Shown: positions 8,577-21,443, counted from the stretch's first letter. The stretch: DNA of 64,000 bases from Pseudomonas jinjuensis (GCF_900103845.1 NZ_FNIJ01000001.1:119659-183658), one strand, 5' to 3'. Notes: a model not told the origin generated them from the letters alone. A program made the numbers and translations.

Positions 8577-9596
8577 ATGATCGTTCGTCCTGTCACCAGC
8601 GCCGACCTTCCTGCCCTGCTGGACCTGGCCCGCAGCACCGGCACCGGCCTGACCACCCTGCCGGCCAACGAACAGCGCCTGGCGCATCGGGTCGGCTGGG
8701 CGGAGAAGACCTTCCGCGGCGAAGCCGAACGCGCCGACGCCGACTACCTGTTCGTCCTCGAAGACGATGACGGCAAGGTGGTGGGGATTTCCGCCATCGC
8801 CGGCGCCGTCGGCCTGCGCGAGCCCTGGTACAACTACCGCGTCGGCCTGGTGGTCAGCGCCTCCCAGGAACTCGGCATCCATCGCGAGATCCCGACGCTG
8901 TTCCTCGCCAACGACCTCACCGGCCAGTCCGAACTGTGTTCGCTGTTCCTGCATGCCGACCACCGCAGCGGACTCAACGGCCGGCTGCTGTCCAAGGCGC
9001 GCATGCTGTTCATCGCCGAATTCCGCGAGCTGTTCGGCGACAAGGTGATCGCCGAGATGCGCGGCATGTCCGACGAGGAAGGCCGCTCGCCGTTCTGGGA
9101 AAGCCTCGGCCGGCACTTCTTCAAGATGGAATTCAGCCAGGCGGACTACCTCACCGGCGTCGGCAACAAGGCCTTCATCGCCGAGCTGATGCCGAAGTTC
9201 CCGCTCTACACCTGCTTCCTCTCCGAGGAGGCGCGGGCGGTGATCGGCCGGGTGCACCCGAACACCGAACCGGCCCTGGCGATGCTCAAGGCCGAGGGCT
9301 TCAGCTACCAGGGCTACGTCGACATCTTCGACGCCGGCCCGGCCATCGAGGCGCCGACCGACAAGATCCGCGCCATCGCCGACAGCGAGACGCTGGTGCT
9401 GGCGATCGGCACGCCGGGCGACGACGCCGAGCCCTACCTGATCCACAACCGCAAGCGCGAGGAGTGTCGCATCGCAGCGGCACCGGCGCGGGTCGCCGCC
9501 GGTTCGCTGGTGGTCGATGCGCAGACCGCCAAGCGCCTGCGCCTGGCCGCCGGCGCCTCGGTGCGCGCGGTCGCCCTGTCGGCAAAACGCAGCTGA
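8577..9596 (+). CDS. aruG: Arginine/ornithine N-succinyltransferase subunit beta AruG
   Basis: A 339-aa AstA-family protein and partner of AruF. MIVRPVTSADLPALLDLARSTG begins a GNAT-type fold; GISAIAGAVGLREPWYNYRVG and SPFWESLGRHFFKMEFSQADY are family motifs shared with AruF. It starts 11 bases after the aruF stop with GGGAG upstream, so the two subunits are translationally linked. The pair probably arose by tandem duplication. Confidence 0.95.
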   Translation: MIVRPVTSADLPALLDLARSTGTGLTTLPANEQRLAHRVGWAEKTFRGEAERADADYLFVLEDDDGKVVGISAIAGAVGLREPWYNYRVGLVVSASQELGIHREIPTLFLANDLTGQSELCSLFLHADHRSGLNGRLLSKARMLFIAEFRELFGDKVIAEMRGMSDEEGRSPFWESLGRHFFKMEFSQADYLTGVGNKAFIAELMPKFPLYTCFLSEEARAVIGRVHPNTEPALAMLKAEGFSYQGYVDIFDAGPAIEAPTDKIRAIADSETLVLAIGTPGDDAEPYLIHNRKREECRIAAAPARVAAGSLVVDAQTAKRLRLAAGASVRAVALSAKRS

Positions 9597-9622
9597 TCCG
9601 TAACGGGATCAGGGGAGCCTAG

Positions 9623-12432
<2,810 letters not shown>

Positions 12433-12442
12433 GTATCCCGCC

Positions 12443-12724
12443 ATGACCGAAAGCCTTCCGCTGATCCTCGAAGACGCCCACGGCGAACGCCGTGAAACCC
12501 ATAGCGCGCGCATCGCCATCCGCCTGGAGGGCCGCGAGCTCTGGCTGGAGGCGGACGGCAGGGGTGGCCTGCTGGTGTACGTCGAGTCCTTCGAGGAGGA
12601 CACCGAGATTCCGGTCCTGGTGGTCCGTCCGCAGGCGGTCAACCAGCTCCTGCTGAACCTGGAGCTGGAACCCGCCGAAGTGCACGAACATGGTCCAGAC
12701 TGTGGTTGTGACCACGACCACTGA
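12443..12724 (+). CDS. Small conserved protein with His/Cys-rich tail (PA0900-like)
   Basis: A 93-aa acidic protein between aruB and aruE, in the position of PA0900 in P. aeruginosa. Most of it has no motif I recognise. The last residues, HEHGPDCGCDHDH, are a dense cluster of histidine, cysteine and aspartate that could bind a metal such as zinc. Because the next gene product AruE is a zinc hydrolase, a role in metal delivery is conceivable but unproven. There is no signal peptide or membrane segment. The ribosome-binding site is weak, so it may depend on coupling to aruB. Confidence 0.8.
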   Translation: MTESLPLILEDAHGERRETHSARIAIRLEGRELWLEADGRGGLLVYVESFEEDTEIPVLVVRPQAVNQLLLNLELEPAEVHEHGPDCGCDHDH

Positions 12725-12775
12725 ACGCTGTAGCCGCGGCCGATGCGGACCGCGCGGCCCGATGGAGACGTAGGC

Positions 12776-13774
12776 ATGCTAGCCCTCGGCAAACTGCTCG
12801 AATTGACCCTCGCCGGCCGCGAGCCGACCGAGAAGATCCAGCTCACCGCCGACGGCACGCGCCTGCACTGGCTCGCCGAAGGCGCGCTGGAGGTGACGCC
12901 GATCGGCGCGCGCGACAATGGCCGCGACCTGATGCTGTCGGCGGGCATCCACGGCAACGAGACGGCGCCCATCGAACTGCTCGACAGCCTGCTGCAGCGC
13001 ATCGCCCGCGGCGAGCTGAAGCCGGCGGCACGGCTGCTGTTCCTGCTCGGCAACCCGGAGGCGATGCGCCGTGGCGAGCGTTACCTGGAGCAGGACATCA
13101 ACCGCCTGTTCTGCGGCCGTCACCAGGAAGGCAGCGGCAACGAGGCGCTGCGCGCTTCCGAGCTGGAGCGCCTGGCGGCGGTGTTCTTCTCCCGCGACGG
13201 ACGCACGCGCCTGCACTACGACCTGCACACGGCGATCCGCGGCTCGAAGATCGAGCAGTTCGCCCTCTATCCGTTCAGCGAAGGCCGCGAGCATTCCCGC
13301 GCCGAACTGGCGCGCCTGCGCAGCGCCGGCATCGACGCCGTGCTGCTGCAGAGCAAGACGGGCATCACCTTCAGTTCCTACACCTATAGCCAGCTCGGCG
13401 CCGAGGCCTTCACCCTGGAGCTGGGCAAGGCGCGCCCGTTCGGCCAGAACCAGGTGGTCAACCTCGATCGCCTGGACGCCTGCCTGGTCGACCTGATCAG
13501 CGGCGCTGAAGCCGAACTGGACGGCACCCAGCTGGACGGCCTGCAACTGTTCGCCGTGTCCCGCGAAGTGATCAAGCACAGCGACCACTTCCGCCTGCAC
13601 CTGGACGACAAGGTGGACAACTTCACCGAGCTGGAGCACGGCTACCTGCTCGCCGAGGACATCGGCGGCACGCGCTGGGTGGTGGAGGAGCAGGGCGCGC
13701 GGATCATCTTCCCCAACCCGCGGGTGAAGAACGGCCTGCGCGCCGGGATACTGGTGGTGCCGGTGGAGCTCTGA
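12776..13774 (+). CDS. aruE: Succinylglutamate desuccinylase AruE
   Basis: A 332-aa zinc hydrolase performing the last step, succinylglutamate to glutamate plus succinate. Zinc ligands are visible in [15 protein letters not shown] (His and Glu near residues 59-62) and [13 protein letters not shown] (His near 153). The catalytic-region [13 protein letters not shown] is also present. An in-frame ATG at 12743 exists, but ATG 12776, after GGAGACG, gives the family N-terminus [10 protein letters not shown] and the P. aeruginosa length. It closes the aru operon; a strong terminator follows at 13861. Confidence 0.93.
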   Translation: MLALGKLLELTLAGREPTEKIQLTADGTRLHWLAEGALEVTPIGARDNGRDLMLSAGIHGNETAPIELLDSLLQRIARGELKPAARLLFLLGNPEAMRRGERYLEQDINRLFCGRHQEGSGNEALRASELERLAAVFFSRDGRTRLHYDLHTAIRGSKIEQFALYPFSEGREHSRAELARLRSAGIDAVLLQSKTGITFSSYTYSQLGAEAFTLELGKARPFGQNQVVNLDRLDACLVDLISGAEAELDGTQLDGLQLFAVSREVIKHSDHFRLHLDDKVDNFTELEHGYLLAEDIGGTRWVVEEQGARIIFPNPRVKNGLRAGILVVPVEL

Positions 13775-13860
13775 GGTGGCTCCGCAATAGGCTGTCGACT
13801 GTACTAGGGTTATTACCGACGACTGTTTCTGCTCGTCTTCATTGCTCCTGAAATGCGTTT

Positions 13861-13897
13861 GCGGCTCGCCCGTCTCTCCCGGGCGGGCCGCTTTTTT
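13861..13897 (+). terminator. Rho-independent terminator of the aru operon
   Basis: GCGGCTCGCCCG (13861-13872) pairs with CGGGCGGGCCGC (13880-13891), 12 bp with one G-U pair and a 7-base loop, followed by TTTTTT (13892-13897). Confidence 0.85.
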
Positions 13898-14002
13898 ATC
13901 GAGCGATGCCGGCCTCTGGGATCTGCCGATGTTCCGTCCGGGAACAAAACCTCAACAGACCCCGGGGCATTTCGGGAGTAGAATCTGTGCCTTTTACGTC
14001 GG

Positions 14003-14019
14003 ATGTAGTAAAACTACAT
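14003..14019 (+). promoter_or_regulatory. HexR-type operator upstream of the mutarotase gene
   Basis: ATGTAGT-AAA-ACTACAT is a perfect palindrome with 7-base arms and matches the gammaproteobacterial HexR consensus TGTARTWWWAYTACA. It follows a possible -10 (TAGAAT, 13979-13984), where a bound repressor would block transcription. hexR itself is about 1 kb away. A second palindrome, CATGACGTCATG (14017-14028), overlaps its end. Confidence 0.7.
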
Positions 14020-14073
14020 GACGTCATGCCCCGGAATGTCCGGGCAAGGGAACAGGAATCAGGACATCCGGAC

Positions 14074-14925
14074 ATGCTCGAGCATCCGCTGAAGCGCTTC
14101 TTTCATTCCATGCGGGCCAAGCGACCATTCGACTGGGTGCGCTTCCAGCGCCGCGACCTGCTGCTGATCGATCATCCATTGTGCCAGGCCGTGTTCAGCC
14201 GCCAGGGCGCGCAGCTGCTGCATTTCCAGCCGCAGGGCGAACGCGCGCTGCTGTGGTGCAGCGGCGACTGGCCGAGCCTCAGTACCGCGCCGATCCGCGG
14301 CGGGATTCCGGTGTGCTGGCCGTGGTTCGGCAGCCATCCCACGGAAAGCGAGTGGCCCCAGCATGGCTGGGCGCGCCAGCGCGAGTGGCGCCTGCTGGAG
14401 GCCTACGCCGACGAAAGCAGGGTAGTGGTGAGCTGGCAACTGGACGTCGAGGACTGGCACGTGCGCCTCGACGCGCGGCTGGGACGCACCCTGGAAATGG
14501 ACCTGTGCAGCTACCACGAGGATGACGGCGACTGCCTGTTCAGCTTCGCCCTGCAGCCGTACTGGCGGGTCGGCGCGTTGCGCCGGGTGGTGGTGCACGG
14601 CATGGAACTGGAATCCGCCCGCAACAATTCGGGGGCCGCGCGCCTGCCGGGGACCTGGAAGCCGAGCGGGGCGATCAAGCAGGTGCTCTACCACCCCGGC
14701 TCGCTGGTGCTGGAAGATGCCGGCTGGCAGCGCCGCCTGCGCATCGACAAGAACGCCAGCGCCGGCAGCGTCATCTGGCATCCGGGCAGCCGCGCGGTGA
14801 GCCAGATCGAGCCGGGCGAGGCGGAACGCTTCCTCTGCATCGGCGCCGCCGGCTACCGCCCGGGCGGCCTCATCCTCGCCCCGGGCGAGCGGATGCGCCT
14901 GAGTTTGCGGGCAGGACTCCTGTAA
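14074..14925 (+). CDS. D-hexose-6-phosphate mutarotase (YeaD-like)
   Basis: A 283-aa aldose-1-epimerase-superfamily enzyme that should interconvert alpha and beta anomers of glucose 6-phosphate, feeding the Zwf reaction. Motifs are IRGGIPVCWPWFGSHP near residue 72 and the conserved PQHGWARQREWRL (His) near residue 96. FSFALQPYWRVGAL and the C-terminal EPGEAERFLCIGAAGY follow. Open frame extends upstream to 13906, but that would cover the HexR-like operator; ATG 14074 after AGGACA fits better. It lies beside hexR-zwf-pgl-eda, so co-regulation by HexR with the Entner-Doudoroff genes is likely. Confidence 0.85.
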   Translation: MLEHPLKRFFHSMRAKRPFDWVRFQRRDLLLIDHPLCQAVFSRQGAQLLHFQPQGERALLWCSGDWPSLSTAPIRGGIPVCWPWFGSHPTESEWPQHGWARQREWRLLEAYADESRVVVSWQLDVEDWHVRLDARLGRTLEMDLCSYHEDDGDCLFSFALQPYWRVGALRRVVVHGMELESARNNSGAARLPGTWKPSGAIKQVLYHPGSLVLEDAGWQRRLRIDKNASAGSVIWHPGSRAVSQIEPGEAERFLCIGAAGYRPGGLILAPGERMRLSLRAGLL

Positions 14926-14972
14926 CTGGGGTAGGGCGGGTGAATCCGCCCTACTCGAAATGCTCCGGCCAA

Positions 14973-15040
14973 TTGTAGGAGCGGGCCATGCCCGCGACCG
15001 CCGTGCGGGCCGATGTCGCGCGCATGGCGCGCTCCTACAA
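14973..15040. repeat. Inverted pair of REP-type elements
   Basis: TTGTAGGAGCG (14973-14983) and CGCTCCTACAA (15030-15040) are perfect inverted ends of a pair of palindromes with cores GCGGGCCATGCCCGC and GCGCGCATGGCGCGC. It sits between two convergent genes (mutarotase and hexR) and may act as a bidirectional terminator or gyrase-type BIME. Confidence 0.75.
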
Positions 15041-15052
15041 GGGTCCTATCCC

Positions 15053-15910
15053 TCAACCTTCCTCGTCCAGCTGGTAGCGCGTCGGCACCAGGCTTTCCTT
15101 GATCCGCCGCAGATGCGGCTGGAAGTCCACGCCGCGGCGCAGGGTGACGCCGGTGGCGAGCACGTCGAGCACGGTGAGCTGGATGATCCGCGAGGTCATC
15201 GGCATGTAGATGTCGGTGTCTTCCGGCAGCGGGATGTCCAGGCTCAGGGTGCAGGCCTTCGCCAGCGGCGAGTCGGCCGCGGTCAGGCCGAGCACCGAGG
15301 CGCCGTTCTCCCGCGCCAGGTTCGCCACGTCCACCAGTTCGCGGGTGCGCCCGGTGTAGGAAATCACCACGAACAGGTCGCCGGTGTGCGCCACCGAGGC
15401 GATCATCCGCTGCATCAGCACGTCGCTCTGCGCCGACACCGCCAGGTTGAAGCGGAAGAACTTGTGCTGCGCGTCCAGCGCCACCGAGGCGGAGGCGCCG
15501 AGGCCGAAGAAGTGGATCTGCCGCGCCTGGATCAGCAGGTCGACGGCGCGGTCGATGACGCGCGGGTCGAGCAGCTTGTAGGCGCTGTCCAGCGAGGCGA
15601 TGGTGCTGCTGAAGATCTTCCGCGTGTACGCCTCGGGGCCGTCGTCCTCGGCCACCGCCTGGGCGACGAAGGCGGCGCCGCTGGCCAGGCTCTGCGCCAG
15701 CTGGATCTTCAGCTCCGGATAGCCGCTCATGCCGAACGAGCGGCAGAAGCGGTTCACCGTCGGTTCGCTGACCGCCGACGCCTGGGCCAGTGCCGCGATG
15801 CTGAAGCGGGTCGCCTGCTGCGGATTGCTCAGAATCACTTCGGCGACTTTGCGTTCCGCCTTGTTGAGCTCTTCCAGGCGGGACTGGATTTGCTCCAGCA
15901 GGTTTTTCAT
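15053..15910 (-). CDS. hexR: RpiR-family repressor HexR
   Basis: A 285-aa transcription factor repressing glucose catabolism genes; in Pseudomonas its effector is KDPG. An N-terminal RpiR helix-turn-helix spans roughly residues 1-75 ([15 protein letters not shown] at the start, [20 protein letters not shown] as recognition region). A C-terminal SIS sugar-phosphate domain follows ([39 protein letters not shown]). AAGGAG lies 5 bases before the ATG. It is divergent from zwf, with a HexR-like inverted repeat in the shared region. Confidence 0.95.
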   Translation of the reverse strand: MKNLLEQIQSRLEELNKAERKVAEVILSNPQQATRFSIAALAQASAVSEPTVNRFCRSFGMSGYPELKIQLAQSLASGAAFVAQAVAEDDGPEAYTRKIFSSTIASLDSAYKLLDPRVIDRAVDLLIQARQIHFFGLGASASVALDAQHKFFRFNLAVSAQSDVLMQRMIASVAHTGDLFVVISYTGRTRELVDVANLARENGASVLGLTAADSPLAKACTLSLDIPLPEDTDIYMPMTSRIIQLTVLDVLATGVTLRRGVDFQPHLRRIKESLVPTRYQLDEEG

Positions 15911-16024
15911 CCGGGCTCCTTGGCTGGCTGGGCATTCGATCGGCCGGGCCTGTGGGTCCGGCCAGCGGCGCTATCCTAACTGCAGGTCGGCGGGCGACCA
16001 ACTGCACAGCGCTTCACTAAAAAT

Positions 16025-16044
16025 ATGTTGTTTAATTACTACAT
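16025..16044. promoter_or_regulatory. Probable HexR operator in the hexR-zwf intergenic region
   Basis: ATGTTGT (16025-16031) and ACTACAT (16038-16044) are inverted arms matching at 6 of 7 bases with a 6-base spacer, also readable as TTGT-N8-TACA, close to the Pseudomonas HexR pattern. The right arm is identical to that of the perfect site at 14003-14019. A -10-like TAATAT for zwf is at 16073-16078. Confidence 0.55.
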
Positions 16045-16105
16045 ATTTGTCTTAATTGCGTGGTTGCTAGCCTAATATCACTCAATATTTTCTTGGTAAC
16101 AACAA

Positions 16106-17561
<1,456 letters not shown>

Positions 17562-17575
<14 letters not shown>

Positions 17576-18278
17576 TCTGCAACTTCCGGCCGGCGTCGGC
17601 TGGACCGAATGGGCCGACGCAGCGGCGCAGGCTGCGGGCCTGGCCGGATACGTGGCGGAACATCTGCGCGCGGCGCTGGCCGGGCGCGAACATGCCCTGC
17701 TGGTGGTTTCCGGCGGGCGCAGCCCGGTGGCCTTCCTCGAAGCGTTGAGCGGGCAGGAGCTGGACTGGGCGCGGGTCTGCGTCAGCCTGGCCGACGAGCG
17801 CTGGGTGCCGGAGTCGCATCCGGACAGCAATGCCGGACTGGTGCGCCGTCACCTGCTGCGGGGCGCGGCGGCGAAGGCGCGCTTCATCGGCCTGTACCAG
17901 CCGGCGGCCAGCCTCGACGAGGCCGCGCAGGCGGCGGACCGGCATCTGCACGAGCTGCCGCTGCCCATCGATGTGCTGGTGCTGGGCATGGGCGACGACG
18001 GCCATACCGCCTCGCTGTTCCCCGCCAGCCCGGGGCTGGAGCAGGCGCTCGACCCGCAAGGCGGGCGCCGCTGCCTGCCGATGTGGGCGCCGAGCGTGCC
18101 GCACCAGCGCCTGACCCTGAGCCGCCCGCTGCTGGCCTCGGCGCGCGTGCAGCTGCTGGCCATCCAGGGCCAGGCGAAACTCGCCACTCTGCGCGCGGCG
18201 CTGGCCGCGCCGGAGGAGCGGGTGATGCCGGTGAAGGCGTTCCTCCAATCTCCCTTGTCCATCCATTGGTGCCCTTGA
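17562..18278 (+). CDS. pgl: 6-phosphogluconolactonase
   Basis: A 238-aa enzyme hydrolysing 6-phosphogluconolactone to 6-phosphogluconate. Family motifs are [33 protein letters not shown] and [17 protein letters not shown] 17562 follows GGAGG and overlaps the last 14 bases of zwf; an upstream in-frame start at 17544 would extend the overlap and add no family sequence. It lies between zwf and eda, so the three are almost certainly one HexR-controlled operon. Confidence 0.94.
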
Positions 18279-18297
18279 GTCGCGGAGTCGTAATCCA

Positions 18298-18951
18298 ATG
18301 AGCAACATCGAACTGAAAAACCAGCGAGTCGAGGAGATTTGCCAGCGCGCCGGCATCGTCCCGGTGATCACCATCGACCGCGAGCAGGACATCCTGCCGA
18401 TGGCCGACGCCCTCGCTGCCGGTGGCCTGAACACGCTGGAAATCACCCTGCGCACCAAGCTGGGCCTGACCGCCATCCGCACCCTCGCCGAACAGCGTCC
18501 GCAGATGCACATCGGCGCGGGGACCATCCTCGACCCGCAGGGCTTCGTCGCGGCGGTGGAGGCCGGTGCGCAGTTCATCGTCACCCCCGGCTGCACCGAG
18601 GAACTGCTGAAGTTCGCCCTGGACAGCGAGGTGCCGCTGCTGCCCGGCGTGGCCACCGCTTCCGAGATCATGTACGCCTATCGCCTGGGTTACCGGCGCT
18701 TCAAGCTGTTCCCGGCCAAGGTCTGCGGCGGCCCCGAGGCGCTGAAGGCATTCGGCGGCCCCTTCCCGGACGCGCGCTTCTGCCCCACCGGCGGCGTCGC
18801 TCCGGACAATGTCGACCAGTACTTCAAGCTGCCCAACGTGATGTGCGTGGGCGGCAGCTGGATGCTGCCCAAGGCGCTGGTGGACAGCGGCGACTGGACC
18901 GGCATCGAGCGCCTGACCCGCGAGGCGGTGGAGCTGCTGCCGAAGAAATGA
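18298..18951 (+). CDS. eda: 2-dehydro-3-deoxyphosphogluconate (KDPG) aldolase
   Basis: A 217-aa class-I aldolase cleaving KDPG to pyruvate and glyceraldehyde 3-phosphate. Motifs are the catalytic-glutamate region LNTLEITLRT, FIVTPGCTEELLKFA, and the Schiff-base lysine in YRRFKLFPAKVCGGPEAL (around residue 137), then FCPTGGVAPDN. It is 19 bases after pgl and followed by a strong terminator. Its presence with zwf, and edd absent from the window, is the usual Pseudomonas split arrangement. Confidence 0.95.
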   Translation: MSNIELKNQRVEEICQRAGIVPVITIDREQDILPMADALAAGGLNTLEITLRTKLGLTAIRTLAEQRPQMHIGAGTILDPQGFVAAVEAGAQFIVTPGCTEELLKFALDSEVPLLPGVATASEIMYAYRLGYRRFKLFPAKVCGGPEALKAFGGPFPDARFCPTGGVAPDNVDQYFKLPNVMCVGGSWMLPKALVDSGDWTGIERLTREAVELLPKK

Positions 18952-18980
18952 CCACACTGAGTTGTCCCGATCTGGACGAT

Positions 18981-19007
18981 GCCCGGCCTTGCGCCGGGCT
19001 TTTTTTT
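18981..19007 (+). terminator. Rho-independent terminator after eda
   Basis: GCCCGGC (18981-18987) pairs with GCCGGGC (18993-18999) across CTTGC, followed by eight T residues (19000-19007). Confidence 0.9.
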
Positions 19008-19016
19008 CAGCTTTGG

Positions 19017-19117
19017 GTCGCGGGCATGGCCCGCTTCCTACAGGGTTTCGCTGGAACGTTATCGTTCCCACGCTCCTGCGTGGGAATGCAGCTATCGACG
19101 CTCCCGCGTCGGAATGC
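19017..19117. repeat. REP palindrome plus GTTCCCACGC-type hairpins
   Basis: Positions 19017-19044 carry the REP core GCGGGCATGGCCCGC. Positions ~19060-19117 hold two further hairpins (CCCACGCTCCTGCGTGGG and CGACGCTCCCGCGTCG), the same unit that is arrayed at 40234-40334. Confidence 0.7.
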
Positions 19118-19124
19118 GCGAACC

Positions 19125-19652
19125 TCACTTCCTGCCGCGCACGCAGCCGTTCTCGTCGAAGCTCACGCTGCGCGCGCCGTGCCGGCCGTTCGACCTGTAC
19201 CGGTAATGCACATATCCATTCTGCTGCCTGACCACATCCGGCCGCCCCAGTGCGCTTTCCACGGCGGCGCGGGGCATGCCGGCCTTGACCTTGCCTTCGA
19301 TGATGGCCTTGCGCAGTTCGCTGCCGACCACGCGGTTGCCGCAGCCATCGTCCTTCTCGCCGACCACCACGAGGTCTGCGGATTTCTCGCTGCGCTTGCG
19401 CGAGGGGGACTGCGGGCGCCTGGTACGGGGCGTGGTCTGGCGGGCCGGAGGAGCGGCGGCGGGAAGCAGCGTGTCACCGCCCGGTGGCGGATTGTCCGCC
19501 TCCTGCGACAGCTCGCGCTGGTCGCTGGCGCAGCCATACTGGCTGAAGATCACGCGCCCGTCGGAGCCTTCGCAACGGAACACGGTGGTGGCTGTTGCGG
19601 TCTGCAATAACAGCGGAGCGAGAAGGAGCAGGGCGGGACGAAGCGGGCGCAT
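19125..19652 (-). CDS. Secreted DUF4124-type protein of unknown function
   Basis: A 175-aa protein with a cleavable signal peptide (MRPLRPALLLLAPLLLQTATA). The mature N-terminus, TVFRCEGSDGRVIFSQYGC, has the pattern of DUF4124 domains found in many Pseudomonas envelope proteins. A low-complexity Pro/Arg/Ser linker (residues ~55-95) follows. The C-terminal 75 residues (GKVKAGMPRAAVESALGRPDVV, then VHYRYRS) resemble the short BamE/SmpA-like repeat of periplasmic proteins. GGAGG before the ATG supports the start. Likely periplasmic; function unknown. It is divergent from mgtE. Confidence 0.8.
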   Translation of the reverse strand: MRPLRPALLLLAPLLLQTATATTVFRCEGSDGRVIFSQYGCASDQRELSQEADNPPPGGDTLLPAAAPPARQTTPRTRRPQSPSRKRSEKSADLVVVGEKDDGCGNRVVGSELRKAIIEGKVKAGMPRAAVESALGRPDVVRQQNGYVHYRYRSNGRHGARSVSFDENGCVRGRK

Positions 19653-19873
19653 GGGCGGTCCTCCGTGATCGGGTCTGGAGGCAGCCTAGAAAGGTCTCGG
19701 GTAGGCACGCGCCGGATGTCCTGCAGGATACTTCGGGTATCACTTCGCACAATGAACCGGATGTGAACTTTGCGGTGCAAGCGATTGTTCTATCCTGACT
19801 TTTATCGCGCCAAAACGGCCGGGAGTGTTATCATTTCCGGAATCTGCCCAGCTCGGGCGCATGGGACACAACC

Positions 19874-19933
19874 ATGGACATACCCAGTAGTTACTCAGAA
19901 CCACGATTGCGAAAACACGACCTGATGTATTGA
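19874..19933 (+). CDS. Possible leader peptide of mgtE (19 aa)
   Basis: An open frame MDIPSSYSEPRLRKHDLMY lies in the 5' leader of mgtE, with GGGA (19863-19866) seven bases before its ATG. It ends with TGA one base before a hairpin that pairs CCCC (19935-19938) with GGGG beside the mgtE ribosome-binding site. An acidic, proline-containing start followed by a basic stretch recalls the MgtL leader peptide of Salmonella mgtA (known biology), where magnesium affects translation. Whether this one is translated is inference only; a 20-codon frame can occur by chance. Confidence 0.3.
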   Translation: MDIPSSYSEPRLRKHDLMY

Positions 19934-19934
19934 T

Positions 19935-19967
19935 CCCCTCTGGCGCGTTCTGCCACTGGGGGTGGAG
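19935..19967 (+). promoter_or_regulatory. Hairpin at the mgtE ribosome-binding site
   Basis: CCCC (19935-19938) with GGGG (19958-19961) and TGGC (19941-19944) with GCCA (19952-19955) form a stem with a small internal loop. The right arm abuts the GGAG (19964-19967) of mgtE. The structure could hold the ribosome-binding site closed and be opened by ribosomes finishing the 19-codon leader frame. Confidence 0.4.
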
Positions 19968-19973
19968 CGTGCT

Positions 19974-21416
19974 ATGACCGAAGTAGAAGCCAAAAAGCCG
20001 CAGGAAAGCCTGCAGGACCGCCTGAGCCAGGTGGTCGACCTGCTGCAGAAGCACAAGCTGGTGGAAGACCTGACGCACCGTCAGGAAGGCCAGCACCACG
20101 ACCTCGTGGAAAACCTCGTCCACCGGCAGAACCTCGCCGAGCTGCAGCGCAAGCTGGACGAGCTGCACCCCGCCGACATCGCCCACATCCTCGAATCGCT
20201 GCCGCTCGACGACCGCATGACGGTCTGGCAACTGGTCAAGGCCGAGCGCGACGGCGACATTCTCCTCGAAGTATCCGACGCGGTGCGCGAGACCCTGATC
20301 GCCGACATGGACGATCACGAGATCCTCGCCGCGGCCAAGGAGATGGACGCCGACGAACTCGCCGACCTGGCGCCGGAACTGCCGCGCGACGTGGTCCACG
20401 AGCTGATGGAAACCCTCGACGCTCAGCAGCGCGAGCGCGTGCGCTCGGCGCTGTCCTACGAGGAAGACCAGGTCGGCGCGCTGATGGACTTCGAGATGGT
20501 CACCATCCGCGACGACGTCAGCCTGGAAGTGGTGCTGCGCTACCTGCGCCGCCTGAAGGAGTTGCCGGGGCACACCGACAAGCTGTTCGTGGTCGACTAC
20601 GACGGCGTGCTCCAGGGCGTGCTGCCGATCAAGCGCCTGCTGGTGAACGATCCGGACAAGCAGGTCGCCGAAGTCATGGCCACCGATCCGGTGACCTTCG
20701 ACCCCGACGAGGACGGCTACGATGCCGCCCAGGCGTTCGAGCGCTACGACCTGATTTCCGCGCCGGTGGTGGACAAGAACGGCAAGCTGATCGGCCGCCT
20801 GACCATCGACGAGATGGTCGACCTGATCCGTGAGGAAAGCGAAAGCGAAGTGCTGAACATGGCCGGTCTGCGCGAGGAGGAAGACATCTTCGCCTCGGTG
20901 TGGAAATCGGTGCGCAACCGCTGGGCCTGGCTGGCCACCAACCTGGTCACCGCCTTCGTCGCCTCGCGGGTGATCGGCCTGTTCGAAGGTTCGATCGAGA
21001 AGCTGGTGGCGCTGGCCGCGCTGATGCCGATCGTGGCGGGCATCGGCGGCAATTCCGGCAACCAGACCATCACCATGATCGTGCGCGGCATGGCCCTCGA
21101 TCAGGTCCAGCTCAGCAGCGGCAGCCGCCTGCTGCGCAAGGAACTGGGCGTGGCGCTGGTGAACGGTATCGTCTGGGGCGGCGTGATCGGTGCGGTCGCC
21201 TATTACCTGTACGGCAGCTGGCAGCTCGGCGCGGTGATGACCGGCGCCATGACCCTCAACCTGCTGCTGGCGGCGCTGATGGGCGTGCTCATTCCGATGA
21301 CCCTGCAGCGCCTGGGACGCGATCCGGCGATGGGCTCCAGCGTGATGATCACGGCGATGACCGACAGCGGCGGTTTCTTCATCTTCCTCGGCCTGGCCAC
21401 GCTGTTCCTGATGTAA
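19974..21416 (+). CDS. mgtE: Magnesium transporter MgtE
   Basis: A 480-aa magnesium channel of the inner membrane. An N-terminal magnesium-sensing helical domain covers residues ~30-160 (LHPADIAHILESLPLDDR). Two CBS domains follow at ~165-290 (LFVVDYDGVLQGVLPIKRLLV; SAPVVDKNGKLIGRLTIDEM). Five C-terminal helices carry the pore signature MPIVAGIGGNSGNQTITMIVRG, with the conserved NSGNQ. ATG 19974 follows GGAG at good spacing; a GTG at 19962 lies inside the hairpin and is less likely. Sequence and length match PA0913. A perfect hairpin follows the stop. Confidence 0.95.
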   Translation: MTEVEAKKPQESLQDRLSQVVDLLQKHKLVEDLTHRQEGQHHDLVENLVHRQNLAELQRKLDELHPADIAHILESLPLDDRMTVWQLVKAERDGDILLEVSDAVRETLIADMDDHEILAAAKEMDADELADLAPELPRDVVHELMETLDAQQRERVRSALSYEEDQVGALMDFEMVTIRDDVSLEVVLRYLRRLKELPGHTDKLFVVDYDGVLQGVLPIKRLLVNDPDKQVAEVMATDPVTFDPDEDGYDAAQAFERYDLISAPVVDKNGKLIGRLTIDEMVDLIREESESEVLNMAGLREEEDIFASVWKSVRNRWAWLATNLVTAFVASRVIGLFEGSIEKLVALAALMPIVAGIGGNSGNQTITMIVRGMALDQVQLSSGSRLLRKELGVALVNGIVWGGVIGAVAYYLYGSWQLGAVMTGAMTLNLLLAALMGVLIPMTLQRLGRDPAMGSSVMITAMTDSGGFFIFLGLATLFLM

Positions 21417-21443
21417 CGGCTGCAGGTCATCGGCCGACAGAAG

